64,000 nt of DNA, from positions 682,001-746,000 of the forward strand of contig NZ_VTOU01000002.1 in NCBI RefSeq assembly GCF_008274695.1, read 5' to 3'. Source of the DNA: Sphingomonas montanisoli. Lineage in GTDB: Bacteria; Pseudomonadota; Alphaproteobacteria; Sphingomonadales; Sphingomonadaceae. Below the pieces are notes generated by a model. It saw only the letters and a program-made list of their open reading frames with translations, was not told the DNA's origin and made no database searches. Shown here one piece after another: positions 8,102-18,389 of the stretch (position 1 is its first letter; each line of letters begins with the position of its first letter). The translations under genes were made by a program, and so were the position numbers.

Positions 8102-9274
8102 TCAGCAATGGCACCGCCATGCCAGGTGCGAGCGCCTCGCTTCGATCTGCTGATGCCGCGCTTCGGCATCGATCGTCGGGCCGAGGCCGAGCGCGTCGAG
8201 ATCGGACAGCTTCACGCGCTGGGTCGTGATCGCGGGCATGCCTTCGGGCTTGGTCCAGCGGCTTGTCGCCATCACCTCGACGCGGCCTTCGGTGTCGAGC
8301 CAGTTGGCGACGCCGGGGTCGCGGGCGCTGATCACGATGCGGACCGATCCGTCGGCATCGCGCGCTGCCATCGCTTCGTTCAGGTTGGTGATGCGATTGA
8401 CGTGGTCGAGCGGCTCATACCATTCGCGCATGTAGAGTTGCAGGTTCCAGTGCGCGGCATCGTCGGGGCGAACAGTGACGACCAGCGCCTCGTCAGGCTC
8501 GATCCGCACGAAGCAATGCGAATAGAAGAGGTCGCCCACGCCCTCCGCGACGAGGCCGGGCGTGCTGAATTCGTTGAGCGGCGCTTCCGCGCGACGGGCG
8601 TCCTGATAGGGCGGCCAGTAAAGCATCGAATTTTCGATCTGTACCAGCGCGTTATCGAGCATCCCCGCGATCCGATCGGGGGTGGGGCGGCCGGGCGTAT
8701 CGACGCGGTCGATCCGTTCGATCACGAAGGTGGCGGGTTCGGCAGATTGCCAGTCATAATAATAATCGCGGACGTGGAGCAGGCTCGAATCCGGGCTCAT
8801 CAGCAGGGTCGGATTGTCGGCCGGATCGGATGAGATCAGGATGTCGAACGCATCGCCCGGCCCGATGCCCAGATCGGAAGCCCACAGCGTAACGTCCACT
8901 CCGCCGCCGCCCTTGTTGTGCATCTCTCCGCGCTTGGCCTGCACCGCGAATTCCTCGCACGCGCCCATCGAACCCGACAGGCGATAGGTGTGCTGGCCCG
9001 AAATCGTGGTGCGCCGGGCGTTCTGGTCGACGTTCGGCCCGCCCCAGCGATAGACGAGGTCGTTGTGGCGGAACAGCAAGGGCTGGGCCGGGTCGCTGCT
9101 GCCCACCGCATAGGTGCTCCAGCAGGCGACCTGATTGAGCAGGTGGCGATAGCCCTCGGCCCGGTCGGCCTCGCTATAATCCTTGCCGGGATCGAAGATC
9201 TTGTCGCCCAGATCGGAAAGCCGCGCGCAGAAATCGCGCCATGCCTGCCCGCTGGTCAGATCGCTGCCGTTCAT
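8102..9274 (-). CDS. DUF1214-domain protein
   Basis: The 390 aa product belongs to the DUF1214 group. Its C-terminal half carries the recognisable run FVRIEPDEALVVTVRP ... WNLQLYMREWYEPLD. No signal peptide is visible. It lies 13 bases downstream of a sulfotransferase-family gene on the same strand, so the two are probably co-transcribed. DUF1214 and such sulfotransferase-fold proteins often co-occur in actinobacteria and sphingomonads, but the substrate is unknown. The gene converges with the AhpD-like gene (15-base gap). Confidence 0.7.
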   Translation of the reverse strand: MNGSDLTSGQAWRDFCARLSDLGDKIFDPGKDYSEADRAEGYRHLLNQVACWSTYAVGSSDPAQPLLFRHNDLVYRWGGPNVDQNARRTTISGQHTYRLSGSMGACEEFAVQAKRGEMHNKGGGGVDVTLWASDLGIGPGDAFDILISSDPADNPTLLMSPDSSLLHVRDYYYDWQSAEPATFVIERIDRVDTPGRPTPDRIAGMLDNALVQIENSMLYWPPYQDARRAEAPLNEFSTPGLVAEGVGDLFYSHCFVRIEPDEALVVTVRPDDAAHWNLQLYMREWYEPLDHVNRITNLNEAMAARDADGSVRIVISARDPGVANWLDTEGRVEVMATSRWTKPEGMPAITTQRVKLSDLDALGLGPTIDAEARHQQIEARRSHLAWRCHC

Positions 9275-9287
9275 CGTCGGTCTCCCG

Positions 9288-10538
9288 TCAGTCGCCGGCC
9301 TCTTCGGGCCGGACGTGGAAATAGGTCATGTATTCGGCGAAGCGCGCGCGTTCGGCCGCGATGTCCATGCCCAGCGCGTCGACATCATGGGCGTGGCCGC
9401 CGTGGCGCCCGCGCGGCTTGGCGGCCAGATGATCGGCCAGAGCCTGCTCGGTCGCCGCGTTGAAAGGGATGCCGAAGCGTTCGGCGATCCGCTTCACCGT
9501 GCCGGCCTGGTCGCCGGTGAACTGATCGAAGGTCACGTCGATGCAGCGATCGTCGGTCAGCACGCCGCGCTTGCGCAAGTCGAGCACCGCATCGAGGTTG
9601 CGGCCGAACTGGTCCATGCTTTCGCGCGCCACCTCCTGGAAATCGACGCCCTCGGCGCTGCTCCAGCGCAGCGTCGCGATCAGGCTGGTGACGGAACTGA
9701 TCATCGCCATCGGATCGCGATGGCACACGACGATCCGCGCGTCGGGATAGAGTTCGAGCATCAGTTCGAGATAGCCGAGGTGCGACGGCGCCTTGATCAC
9801 CCAGGTCCGCCCGTCTCGCGCCTGATGCTGAAGGATCTGGAGAACCTGCCGGTGATATTCGTAGCCGGGCCGTAGGCCATTCGCCTGGATCCAGCGATCG
9901 TAGGAGGGAACGCGCGAATAGGTCCACAAGGGATCGGCGCGGAAGGCCGGCAGCATCGCCGACGGGTCTTCGCGCAACTGCAGCCCGCCATAGGTGTGGA
10001 TGCCATCCATCGACACCGACAGTTCGGCGAGCAGGCGAACGTCGGCATTGGCGAGCTCGATGCGTGGATCGCGCCCGCCGTGATGGTTGGCAAAGGGCGT
10101 CGGCCACCAATATTCCCACGTTACCGGCGCACGCATGTTGGGGAGTAGCGCAAGCAGTTCGTGCATCATGGACGTGCCCGCGCGTGGGCTGCCCGTCACG
10201 ATGATCGGCGCGACGATCCTTTCATCGAACACGGCGGGATATTCGGCGAGGTGGCGATAGTGGCGCAGCCGGTTTTCCAATGCGTGGATCACTTCGCCAC
10301 GCAGCCGCAGTCGACCCGCAGGATGGAGGTTCGCCTCGGCCTCGATCGCGGCGATGAACACGTCCAGCGGTTCGCGGAAATCGTCAGGCCCCCAATCGGA
10401 CAGACCGGTGGTCAGCTCGGCCTCGGCCAGCAAGTCGCCGACGACCAGTGGCTGGCGCGAGATTGCGTAGAGCGGGCCGCCTTCGCCATCGATGGCATGC
10501 TGCACCCATGCCGGCCTTGCGCCCGGATCCCACGTCAT
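9288..10538 (-). CDS. sulfotransferase family protein
   Basis: The 416 aa product has the 5'-phosphosulfate (PAPS) loop IVTGSPRAGTSMMHELLA (about 112-129), followed by PVTWEYWWPTPFANH. The 3'-phosphate-binding stretch IVVCHRDPMAMISSVTSLIA lies near 273-292, as expected of PAPS-dependent sulfotransferases. The acceptor cannot be read from sequence; a lipid, sterol or hydroxylated xenobiotic is possible. It is the first gene of a two-gene unit with the DUF1214 protein. Confidence 0.85.
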   Translation of the reverse strand: MTWDPGARPAWVQHAIDGEGGPLYAISRQPLVVGDLLAEAELTTGLSDWGPDDFREPLDVFIAAIEAEANLHPAGRLRLRGEVIHALENRLRHYRHLAEYPAVFDERIVAPIIVTGSPRAGTSMMHELLALLPNMRAPVTWEYWWPTPFANHHGGRDPRIELANADVRLLAELSVSMDGIHTYGGLQLREDPSAMLPAFRADPLWTYSRVPSYDRWIQANGLRPGYEYHRQVLQILQHQARDGRTWVIKAPSHLGYLELMLELYPDARIVVCHRDPMAMISSVTSLIATLRWSSAEGVDFQEVARESMDQFGRNLDAVLDLRKRGVLTDDRCIDVTFDQFTGDQAGTVKRIAERFGIPFNAATEQALADHLAAKPRGRHGGHAHDVDALGMDIAAERARFAEYMTYFHVRPEEAGD

Positions 10539-10638
10539 CGCTTTCGCCTCTCCCGATCTTGTTCGTTGCGGGACAGGCTATGGTCTTTGCGGTGGGATGC
10601 ATCGACCGGAACGCGCGGCTCCGGTCAGCCGGAAAGTC

Positions 10639-11169
10639 CTACGGGCCGCAGGTCCACTGCCCCGCAAAGCTGCGCTGCGCGCCGTCGGTGCGATCGTAGG
10701 TGAGGCTGGCGGGGCGGGGCGGGGATTCGCCGCTGCCGATCGCGGGGCCGGTCAGCGCAATGCGGATCGTCTTGCCCTTGCCGCCGAAGGTTGCACCGTT
10801 GATCATCGCGTCATAGCCGCCTGGTGTCGCGACCTGCTCGACATAATCGCCGACCTTGACGATGCCGAACGCCGGATCTTTCGAACCGACATTGCCCTTG
10901 GCGATCAACAATATGTCGCCGCCCGTCGCCGTAAAGCTGCACCCGAGTTCGCCCTGCAGCTTCGCCGAACCAACTTCGGCGGGCGTAAGCGACGACAGGA
11001 CGATGTCCGATCCGTCGCCGCCGATCGTGGGCTCGGCTTCGTTCGCCGCAATATTGCCATCCTCGGCTTGCGCCAGATTGTCGCCGCGGGCTTCGTTGGT
11101 GGAGGCGGGGCGGCTGCACGCGCCGAGTGCGAGCGCCATCATCAGGGCGGTGGGGACGGAAGCGTGCAT
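10639..11169 (-). CDS. predicted lipoprotein, unknown function
   Basis: The 176 aa product has a lipobox LGAC with Cys18 as the lipidation site (signal MHASVPTALMMALALGAC). After it come an acidic low-complexity linker and a compact domain of about 120 residues. No family was recognised. The domain includes LGCSFTATGGDILLIAKG and ends in FAGQWTCGP; two cysteines there could pair. It stands alone, about 100 bases downstream of the sulfotransferase start region. Confidence 0.7.
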   Translation of the reverse strand: MHASVPTALMMALALGACSRPASTNEARGDNLAQAEDGNIAANEAEPTIGGDGSDIVLSSLTPAEVGSAKLQGELGCSFTATGGDILLIAKGNVGSKDPAFGIVKVGDYVEQVATPGGYDAMINGATFGGKGKTIRIALTGPAIGSGESPPRPASLTYDRTDGAQRSFAGQWTCGP

Positions 11170-11361
11170 TCGAAACCTCTCGCTTATCCTTATGATAGGC
11201 CAAATCCGTGCGCCGCCGATGGTTCCCCCGATCCCGACGGCATCATCGGCCGCTTGGCCGAAACGCGCGGTGATCCGCCATTTTCGGCAATCATTGCCGG
11301 GTCACACCCTTTCTTAACCGCACATCGGGCAATCTCCGACTCGTTCAGGGGAGTAGAGTCG

Positions 11362-11628
11362 ATGTTGCGTACCGTCCGTCCGATGTTTGCCGTCGCTCTG
11401 CTTGCCACCGCTGCTCCTGCTTTCGCCACCACGGCGGCGCAGGGCATCCAGGCCGCCAACAGCGTCGCCGGTGAACCGCGCGGTGCCGAACGGCTCTATC
11501 CGACCTCGACCCTGAGCCTCGACAGCTGGCGCATGCTCGCCCGAGTCACGCGCATCGAGGCCGAGGCCGATGCACCGCGCAATGCGCCGGTTCGCGCAGA
11601 GGCCGACCGCCTGAACCCCTCGACTTGA
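11362..11628 (+). CDS. small exported protein, unknown function
   Basis: An 88 aa product with a clear signal peptide (MLRTVRPMFAVALLATAAPAFA) and a short mature region without cysteines. The frame is open far upstream, but ATG 11362 starts the signal peptide and has GGGGAG at 11349-11354 as a Shine-Dalgarno sequence. The mature part carries LYPTSTLSLDSWRMLARVTR. No function can be assigned. Confidence 0.65.
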   Translation: MLRTVRPMFAVALLATAAPAFATTAAQGIQAANSVAGEPRGAERLYPTSTLSLDSWRMLARVTRIEAEADAPRNAPVRAEADRLNPST

Positions 11629-11655
11629 GCGCGCCGCTCCGCCATCAGGCGGAGC

Positions 11656-12819
11656 ATGACGCTTGCCCCCTACGCCGCCGATCCCTTCCGCAGCCGGGGC
11701 CGCTTCCACGCCACGCCTTCGGCCGAAACCCGCGGGCCGCGTGACGAATTCCAGCGCGATCGCGATCGGATCATCCATTCGATCAGCTTCCGCCGCCTGC
11801 GCCACAAGACACAGGTGTTCGTCGCCCCCGACGGCGATCATTATCGCGTCCGCCTGACCCATTCGATCGAGGTCGCGCAGATCGGTCGCACGATCGCCCG
11901 GGCTCTGGGATTGAACGAGGATCTGACCGAGGCCTTGTGCCTTGGCCACGATCTTGGCCACCCGCCCTTCGGTCATGCGGGCGAGGCCGCGCTCGATCGC
12001 GCGCTGAGCGCGACCGGCGGCTTCGATCACAACGCGCACACGCTGCGCCTGCTGACGCGGATCGAGGCGCCCTATCCGGCGCATCCGGGGCTCAACGTCA
12101 GCTGGGAGACGCTCGAAGGACTTGCCAAGCACAACGGCCCATTGGCCAATCCCAGCTGGGCGATGGCGGAGATCGACGCGGCCTGGCCGCTCGACCTCGA
12201 CAGCTGGCCAAGCCTGGAGGCGCAGGTCGCCGCGCTGGCCGACGACATCGCTTACGACAACCACGACATCGACGATGGCGTGCGCGCGGGTCTGCTGACC
12301 ATCGAACAGGTGCGACAGGATCCGCTCGTCGCCGCCAATTGGAATCGTGCCCGTGCGCGCTATCCCGACGTCGCCGAGCATCGCCTGTTGGGCGAGCTTG
12401 TGCGCGAACAGATCGGCGCGATGGTCAACGATCTGCTCGCCGAAAGCCGGCGACGGATCGCTGATGCCGCGCCCGGTTCGGTCGAGGATGTCCGCGCCGC
12501 CGGCCGCGCGCTGATCGGTTTTTCGGACGAGATGGCGGCGCGCGAAAAGGCGCTGACCCGCTTCATGTACGCCAATCTGTATCACCACCCGCAGCAGCTC
12601 GCGATTGCGGAGCAGGCGGGGCATGTGGTCGCCGCGCTGGCCGAGGCTTATCTCGGCGATCCGTCGCTATTGCCCGGTGGATGGTGCGAGACGCTACCGG
12701 CGGAGGAACCCGCCCGATCGCGCCATATCGGTGACTTCATCGCGGGGATGACCGATCGCTACGCCCTGTCGCGCTACCGCGAACTGATCGGCCCGATCGA
12801 GATCGGCGATGCTTTCTAA
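11656..12819 (+). CDS. dgt: deoxyguanosinetriphosphate triphosphohydrolase-like protein
   Basis: This HD-domain enzyme hydrolyses dNTPs to deoxynucleoside and triphosphate, which helps control dNTP pools. The 387 aa length fits the shorter Dgt type. Visible motifs: [14 protein letters not shown] (35-48), [13 protein letters not shown] (about 60-72), [17 protein letters not shown] with the HD pair (about 94-110), and the later metal-ligand Asp in [16 protein letters not shown]. Its 3' end overlaps the M28 peptidase gene by 11 bases. Confidence 0.92.
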   Translation: MTLAPYAADPFRSRGRFHATPSAETRGPRDEFQRDRDRIIHSISFRRLRHKTQVFVAPDGDHYRVRLTHSIEVAQIGRTIARALGLNEDLTEALCLGHDLGHPPFGHAGEAALDRALSATGGFDHNAHTLRLLTRIEAPYPAHPGLNVSWETLEGLAKHNGPLANPSWAMAEIDAAWPLDLDSWPSLEAQVAALADDIAYDNHDIDDGVRAGLLTIEQVRQDPLVAANWNRARARYPDVAEHRLLGELVREQIGAMVNDLLAESRRRIADAAPGSVEDVRAAGRALIGFSDEMAAREKALTRFMYANLYHHPQQLAIAEQAGHVVAALAEAYLGDPSLLPGGWCETLPAEEPARSRHIGDFIAGMTDRYALSRYRELIGPIEIGDAF

Positions 12820-14698
12820 CGTCGCTCGCTGGATCGCGCTGGTCGCGGCTTTGGCGGGGGCGTTCGTCTGGGTCGTCCTCGCGTCGATCCCGCCTGCTGC
12901 GCGTGGCGCAGATACGCCACCAACCGAGTTCTCCGCGATCCGCGCGATGGAGGTTGTGCGCGCTGTCGGTCACGAGCCGCATGTCACGGGGAGCGACGCC
13001 GACGCGCGGGTCCGGGCCTGGTTGGCCACGCGGCTGCGCGATCTGGGTGCGGACGTGTCGGAACAGACCGTGCCGCTCGACGGCAAGCCCAGGCAGCGGC
13101 TGGCGAAATGGCTCGGCCGGCCTGCCGATGGGGTGACGGGCACGAACATCGTCGCGCGCCTGCCCGGTCGTGATCCTGCGCTGCCGGCGGTTGCGATCAT
13201 GGCACACCACGACAGCGTTGCGGGTTCGCCGGGTGCCGCCGACGACGGGATCGGCGTTGCGACCGCTGTCGAGGCTCTGCGCGCGATCCGTGCCACCGGG
13301 CGCCCGCCCGAACGCGACGTGCTGCTGATCCTGACCGATGGCGAGGAGATCGGCCTGAGCGGCGCCAAGGTGTTTTTCAAGGGCCATCCTCTGGCCGGTC
13401 GCGTCGGCGCGCTCGTCAATCTCGATTCCCGTGGAGCGGGCGGACGCGCGAACATGTTCGAGACGGGGCGCGGCAATGGCGCGATGATGCGGCTCTATGC
13501 CGGTGCGATCGCGCGGCCCGCCGCCAATTCGGTGTCGGTGCTGGTCTATGATCGGATGCCGAACTCGACCGACTACACGCCTGCGAAGGCGCGCGGCGTC
13601 CCCGGCTTCAACATCGCACCGCTCGATCGCGCCTGGACCTACCACTCGCCGCTGTCGACACCGGCCGCGCTCGATCCCGGCACCCTTCAGGACATGGGCG
13701 ATCAGACGCTCGGGGTGATCCGCGCGATGGCCTTCGCCAGCGATCTGCCGGCGCGCGAACCCGATGCCGCTTTCGCCGACCTGATGGGGCGGTGGATGAT
13801 CGTCTATCCGGTCGGCTGGGGCTGGGCGGTGCTGGGGGTGGCTCTTCTGCTTCTATTCATGCCCAGCCGTTCGTCCCGAGCGGAGGCGAGAGCCGTTGGC
13901 GGGAGGGACCGTCTCTCGACTTCGCTCGTCATGAACGGAGTGGAAAGGGGAGCCTTGGTCACCCTGACCTTTCTGGCCCACACCGCCCTTCTGCTCACCG
14001 CGCTGAACGCGCTCTCGGGTAGCGGGCACGCCAACTATTACGACCGGCTCGCCGCGCTTCCGGGCCTGGAGGTGCAGGCATGGCTTGCGGTGGTCACGAT
14101 GATTGCGCTGCTCCCGCTGATCCGCCGCCCGCAGATCAAGCTGCTCGCCATCGTTCCCGGGCAGGCGATGATGTGGATCGGGCTGCTGAGCGGTGGGCCG
14201 GCGATCCTGCTCGTCATCCTCGCGGTGGTCGCGATGGGCTTTGCCGCAGTTCTGCCGCGCGACGGCGATGGCCCCGCCGGGGCGACCGTGCTCCTGCTTT
14301 GTGTAGCACTCGCTACACAAATTCTCGCCCCGACCGCCGCGCCCTTCTTCGCTTGGCCGCTCCTTTTCGTCGCTATAGGGGGCGCCTCGCGCACCTTGCT
14401 GCCGCCCGTCGTCGGCCTTGTGGTCACGGCGCTCGTCGCCGCGATCGGGCTGGGTCATATCGGCAGCATGGCGCATTTCGTGATGCTCGCGCTGGGCGCC
14501 GAATTGCCTGTGGTGCTCGTCGTGGCGCTGCTCGCCGGCTTGCCGTTGCTCTGGCCATTGCTGCCCGAACGCGACGACTGGCGGGTGGCTGTACCTTTGC
14601 TGATCATGGCGATCGGCATCGCTCTGTGGGTTCGATGCGACCCCATCGCGCCGAGCGTCGCGACCTATAGCCTTTCTGACGGGCGCAAAACCAAGTAA
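12809..14698 (+). CDS. M28 family metallopeptidase with C-terminal membrane domain
   Basis: The 629 aa product has an N-terminal membrane anchor (about 5-30), an M28 zinc aminopeptidase domain (about 45-310) and several hydrophobic helices from about 333 to the C-terminus. Zinc-ligand motifs are intact: [43 protein letters not shown] and the late His in [10 protein letters not shown]. The peptidase domain should face the periplasm. Residues of about 353-377, between the first two C-terminal helices, are encoded by an imperfect palindrome (13867-13938) and look like an in-frame repeat insertion. It overlaps dgt by 11 bases. Confidence 0.9.
   Translation: MLSNVARWIALVAALAGAFVWVVLASIPPAARGADTPPTEFSAIRAMEVVRAVGHEPHVTGSDADARVRAWLATRLRDLGADVSEQTVPLDGKPRQRLAKWLGRPADGVTGTNIVARLPGRDPALPAVAIMAHHDSVAGSPGAADDGIGVATAVEALRAIRATGRPPERDVLLILTDGEEIGLSGAKVFFKGHPLAGRVGALVNLDSRGAGGRANMFETGRGNGAMMRLYAGAIARPAANSVSVLVYDRMPNSTDYTPAKARGVPGFNIAPLDRAWTYHSPLSTPAALDPGTLQDMGDQTLGVIRAMAFASDLPAREPDAAFADLMGRWMIVYPVGWGWAVLGVALLLLFMPSRSSRAEARAVGGRDRLSTSLVMNGVERGALVTLTFLAHTALLLTALNALSGSGHANYYDRLAALPGLEVQAWLAVVTMIALLPLIRRPQIKLLAIVPGQAMMWIGLLSGGPAILLVILAVVAMGFAAVLPRDGDGPAGATVLLLCVALATQILAPTAAPFFAWPLLFVAIGGASRTLLPPVVGLVVTALVAAIGLGHIGSMAHFVMLALGAELPVVLVVALLAGLPLLWPLLPERDDWRVAVPLLIMAIGIALWVRCDPIAPSVATYSLSDGRKTK
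13867..13938. repeat. palindromic repeat inserted in the M28 peptidase coding sequence
   Basis: The left arm (13867-13892) begins CCGTTCGTCCCGAGCGG. The right arm (13913-13938) ends TTCGCTCGTCATGAACGG. The arms match as inverted repeats at about 21 of 26 positions around a 20-base loop. This resembles the intergenic repeat common in sphingomonad genomes (CGTTCGTCCTGAGC...). Here it is read in frame as protein. Confidence 0.65.
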
Positions 14699-14739
14699 GG
14701 GCGCTCCCCTACCTGCCAAGCCCTGAAACGGACATTGAT

Positions 14740-16470
14740 TTGACCACGCTCTACAAGCGTTTCGCCGATCGGATCGGCGCCATCCTGAAAGACCTCGAAG
14801 CGACGGGTGCGCTGCCCGCCGGCATCGATCGCCGCAATGTCGCGGTCGAGCCGCCGCGCGATCCCTCGCACGGCGATCTGGCGACGAACGTCGCGATGGT
14901 CCTCGCCAAGCCTGCGGGCACCAATCCGCGCGCGTTGGCCGACCTGATCGTGCCGAAGCTGGCGGAACTGCCCGAGATCGAGGCCGCCTCGGTTGCCGGA
15001 CCCGGCTTCATCAACGTACGGCTGACCGAAGGCACCTGGCGAGACGAACTCGCGACGATCCTGTCGACCGGCACCGAATATGGCCGCTCGACCGTAGGGC
15101 AGGGCGTTCGCGTCAATGTCGAATATGTGTCGGCCAACCCGACTGGGCCGATGCACATGGGCCATTGTCGTGGCGCGGTGGTGGGCGATGCGCTCGCCGC
15201 TTTGCTCGAATATGCGGGCTATGCCGTCACGCGCGAATATTATGTCAACGATGCCGGATCGCAGGTTCAGACGCTCGCCCGCTCGGCGCACCTGCGCTAC
15301 CGCGAGGCACTGGGCGAGACGATCGAGATCCCCGAGGGCTTTTATCCCGGGGACTATCTGGTTGCGATCGGACGGGCGCTCGCCGCAGAATTCGGCTCCA
15401 AATATGTGGGCGCGCCTGAGGGCGAATGGCTCGATATCTTCCGCGAATTCACCGTCGAGAAGATGATGGACATGATCCGCGCCGATCTCGCGCTGCTCGG
15501 CATCCACCACGATCTGTTCGCGTCCGAAGCCGCCGTGCAGAAGGCGGGCAAGGTCGACGCCGCGCTCGATCGGCTGCGGGCCGAAGGGCTCGTCTATCAG
15601 GGCACGCTCGAGCCGCCCAAGGGGGAGCTTCCCGACGATTGGGAGCCGACCGAGATGACCTTGTTCAAGGCCACCGCGTTCGGCGACGACAGCGATCGGC
15701 CGGTGCGCAAGTCCGACGGCGGGCTGACCTATTTCGGCACCGACCTCGCTTATCACGCGCAGAAGGCCGACAGCGCCGATCTGCTGATCGACATATGGGG
15801 CGCCGACCATGCCGGCACGGTCAAGCGGATCAAGGCGGCGGTGCAGGCGCTGACCGGCGGAAAGGTTCCGCTCGACGTCAAGCTTGTCCAGATGGTGCGC
15901 CTGTTGCGTGGCGGCGAGCCGGTGAAGATGTCGAAGCGCGCGGGCAATTTCGTGACGCTGGCCGATGTGGTGCGCGAAGTCGGCAAGGACGTCGTCCGCT
16001 TCACGATGCTCACCCGCAAGTCCGATGCGCAGATGGACTTCGATTTCGCCAAGGTGGTCGAGGCTTCCAAGGACAACCCGGTCTTCTACGTCCAATATGC
16101 CCACGCACGCGGACGCTCGCTGCACCGGCGTGCAGGCGAGGCGGGTATCGACGTGACGCCGGCAGCCAACCTGTCTCTGCTCGATGCCGAGGAACTCGCG
16201 CTGGTGAAGTTCGCGGCGCAATTCCCCCGGATCGTCGAGGCGGCGGCGGGGAGCCATGAGCCCCATCGCATCGCTTTCTACCTCTACGATCTGGCGGCGA
16301 TGTTCCACGCTTTGTGGAATCGCGGCAATGACGACCCGGCTCGTCGCTTCCTGCTGGCGGACGATCCCGAAACGACCCGGGCGCGGCTGGCGCTGTCCGA
16401 CGCGATCGGGCAGGTTATCCGCAACGGCCTGGGCGTCATGGGTGTCGCCGCGGCTGAGGAGATGCAGTGA
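14740..16470 (+). CDS. argS: arginyl-tRNA synthetase
   Basis: This class I synthetase charges tRNA-Arg. The 576 aa product shows the Arg-tRNA synthetase N-terminal domain (about 1-100), the HIGH-type signature [13 protein letters not shown] (about 130-142), the KMSKS-type loop [12 protein letters not shown] (about 390-401) and the DALR anticodon-binding domain to the C-terminus. The only in-frame initiator is TTG at 14740, 41 bases after the M28 gene. One base separates its stop from the SPOR-protein start, so the two are probably co-expressed. Confidence 0.97.
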   Translation: MTTLYKRFADRIGAILKDLEATGALPAGIDRRNVAVEPPRDPSHGDLATNVAMVLAKPAGTNPRALADLIVPKLAELPEIEAASVAGPGFINVRLTEGTWRDELATILSTGTEYGRSTVGQGVRVNVEYVSANPTGPMHMGHCRGAVVGDALAALLEYAGYAVTREYYVNDAGSQVQTLARSAHLRYREALGETIEIPEGFYPGDYLVAIGRALAAEFGSKYVGAPEGEWLDIFREFTVEKMMDMIRADLALLGIHHDLFASEAAVQKAGKVDAALDRLRAEGLVYQGTLEPPKGELPDDWEPTEMTLFKATAFGDDSDRPVRKSDGGLTYFGTDLAYHAQKADSADLLIDIWGADHAGTVKRIKAAVQALTGGKVPLDVKLVQMVRLLRGGEPVKMSKRAGNFVTLADVVREVGKDVVRFTMLTRKSDAQMDFDFAKVVEASKDNPVFYVQYAHARGRSLHRRAGEAGIDVTPAANLSLLDAEELALVKFAAQFPRIVEAAAGSHEPHRIAFYLYDLAAMFHALWNRGNDDPARRFLLADDPETTRARLALSDAIGQVIRNGLGVMGVAAAEEMQ

Positions 16471-16471
16471 G

Positions 16472-17272
16472 ATGACCGATTACTCCCGCGATCGGCTGGG
16501 GCCGGACGATGAAGAGCGTCTGCCGTGGCTCGAACCGGTCGAGGAGGATTATGAGGAGGAGCGCGGGCTCAGCCCCGCGAAGATCGCGATCGGCGTGATC
16601 ATCCTGCTCGTCGTCATCGGCATGATCGCGGGGTCGGTGCTCTGGCTGCGCGGACGCGGCGACGTCGCCGCCTCGGGCGATGGTTCGGTCATCAGGGCGC
16701 CCGACGACTATTACAAGCAGCGCCCCGAAAATCCGGGCGGCATGGACGTCGGCTCGGGTGACGAGATCGTCTATAGCGCCAGCCAGGGTAACGAGGTGGC
16801 GAGCGAGGTCGACACGCGTGGCGCCGCAGAGGCTCCGATCAACGTCGATCGCGCGCAGGCGCCCGTCACGGTCGCGATCCCGCCGTCGCGCACCGCCCAG
16901 GCCGGCCTGCCGCCGGCGGCGACCGCGCCGGCCAAGACCGCCGATGCCGCGGTCCCGACCAAGGTCGCCCCGCCTGTCGCCAAGCCTGCCGCGCCCAAGC
17001 CGGTAGCGGCGGCCCCGGTGGCTTCGGCGCCTGCTCCGGCGAGTGGTGGGTCGATGGTTCAGCTCGGTGCCTTCTCCAGCCCGGCCAAGGCCAACTCCGC
17101 CTGGAAGTCGCTTTCGGGCCGCTTCTCCTTCCTGTCGGGCCTCACCCAGTCGGTCGCGCCGGTCCAGTCTGGGGACAAGACCCTCTACCGCCTGCGCGCC
17201 AGCGGTGGCGACGCGCGCAACATCTGCGCGCGCCTGAAGACTGCGGGGGAAAGCTGCTCGGTGATCGGGTGA
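16472..17272 (+). CDS. membrane-anchored SPOR-domain protein
   Basis: The frame extends upstream, but ATG 16472, one base after the argS stop, gives a sensible 266 aa protein. It has an acidic cytoplasmic N-terminus (1-38), a single TM helix (about 40-62), a long Ala/Pro-rich periplasmic linker (about 120-190) and a C-terminal SPOR domain (MVQLGAFSSPAKANSAWKSL, about 192-211). Bitopic SPOR proteins of this design (FtsN/DedD-like) bind septal peptidoglycan and support division. It overlaps nagZ by GTGA (17269-17272), linking it to cell-wall turnover. Confidence 0.85.
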   Translation: MTDYSRDRLGPDDEERLPWLEPVEEDYEEERGLSPAKIAIGVIILLVVIGMIAGSVLWLRGRGDVAASGDGSVIRAPDDYYKQRPENPGGMDVGSGDEIVYSASQGNEVASEVDTRGAAEAPINVDRAQAPVTVAIPPSRTAQAGLPPAATAPAKTADAAVPTKVAPPVAKPAAPKPVAAAPVASAPAPASGGSMVQLGAFSSPAKANSAWKSLSGRFSFLSGLTQSVAPVQSGDKTLYRLRASGGDARNICARLKTAGESCSVIG

Positions 17273-18312
17273 CACCCCTCTTCCTCGGGCTCTCGGGCCC
17301 GGTACTGACCGATGACGAGCGTGCCTTCTTCGCGTCGATCGATCCGGCGGGGTTCGTGCTGTTCCGTCGCAATGTCGAGGATCCGTCACAGCTTCGCGCG
17401 CTGACCGACAGCCTGCGCGATCTGTCGGGGCGCGCAGGTCTGCCGATCATGGTCGATCAGGAGGGCGGCCGCGTCGCGCGGATGCAGCCGCCGCACTGGC
17501 CGGCCTTTCCGAAGGGCGAGGCGTTCGACCGGCTCTACGACATCGCCCCGATCACCGCGATCGAGGCGTCCCGGCTCAACGCGATGGCGCTGGCGGCGAT
17601 CCTGCGCGATGCGGGGATCAACATCGATCTGCTGCCCCTGCTCGACGTGCGACAGCCGGGCGCGCACGACATCATCGGTGATCGCGCGCTGGGCGCCGAT
17701 CCGGTCCGCGTGGCGGCGATGGGCCGCGCGGTGATCGAGGGACTGGCGGCCGGCGGTGTCGTCGGCGTCGTCAAGCATATGCCGGGTCATGGCCGCGCCA
17801 TGGCCGACAGCCATGTCGAGCTGCCGGTCGTCGATGCCGATATCCACGCGCTCGAAACCGATCTCGCGCCGTTCATCGCGCTCAAGGGCGCACCAATGGC
17901 GATGACCGCGCATGTCGTCTATCGCGCCTGGGATGCCGATCATTGCGCGACGCTCTCGCCCACCGTCATCGGCGACGTGATCCGCGGCCGCATCGGCTTC
18001 GACGGCCTGCTGATGACCGACGATCTGGGCATGCACGCGCTGTCGGGCGATTTCGGCACCCGCGCGGAACAGGCGCTTGCCGCCGGTTGCGACATCATCC
18101 TCCACTGTTCGGGCAAGCTGGAAGAGATGGAGGCCGTTGCTGGCGCGGTCGGCCCGATCTCCGACGTCGCCAAGTCGCGTCTCGACCGCGCGATGGCGAC
18201 GATCGAAGGCGCAATATCGTCGCGTAGCCTCGCCGATCTGATGGCCGAACGCGATGCGATGATGGCGCCGGTGCTGGATACGGCGGTGGGCGCGGATCCG
18301 ACCAACTACTGA
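17269..18312 (+). CDS. nagZ: beta-N-acetylhexosaminidase NagZ (GH3)
   Basis: NagZ removes GlcNAc from anhydromuropeptides in the cytoplasm during peptidoglycan recycling. The 347 aa product has the GH3 motif KHMPGHGRAMADSHVELPVVD (about 169-189), holding the catalytic-loop His-Asp dyad characteristic of NagZ. The nucleophile motif GLLMTDDLGMHAL lies near 246-258. DQEGGRVARMQPPHWP near 63-78 is the substrate loop. The GTG start overlaps the upstream stop. The stop is followed within three bases by the left palindrome of the DUF559 unit. Confidence 0.96.
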   Translation: MTPLFLGLSGPVLTDDERAFFASIDPAGFVLFRRNVEDPSQLRALTDSLRDLSGRAGLPIMVDQEGGRVARMQPPHWPAFPKGEAFDRLYDIAPITAIEASRLNAMALAAILRDAGINIDLLPLLDVRQPGAHDIIGDRALGADPVRVAAMGRAVIEGLAAGGVVGVVKHMPGHGRAMADSHVELPVVDADIHALETDLAPFIALKGAPMAMTAHVVYRAWDADHCATLSPTVIGDVIRGRIGFDGLLMTDDLGMHALSGDFGTRAEQALAAGCDIILHCSGKLEEMEAVAGAVGPISDVAKSRLDRAMATIEGAISSRSLADLMAERDAMMAPVLDTAVGADPTNY

Positions 18313-18314
18313 AG

Positions 18315-18352
18315 CCCTCTCCCGCGTGGGGGAGAGGGTTTGGGTGAGGGTC
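18315..18352 (+). repeat. left palindromic terminal repeat of the DUF559 unit
   Basis: This repeat starts CCCTCTCCCGCGTGGGGGAG and continues to GGGTGAGGGTCT. It is itself a hairpin (CCCTCTCCC with GGGAGAGGG) and, in reverse orientation, matches the copy at 18732-18770 almost exactly. It begins three bases after the nagZ stop. Confidence 0.8.
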
Positions 18353-18389
18353 TTCCTCTCCGCTGGGCGATGACATAGCATCCGAAACG

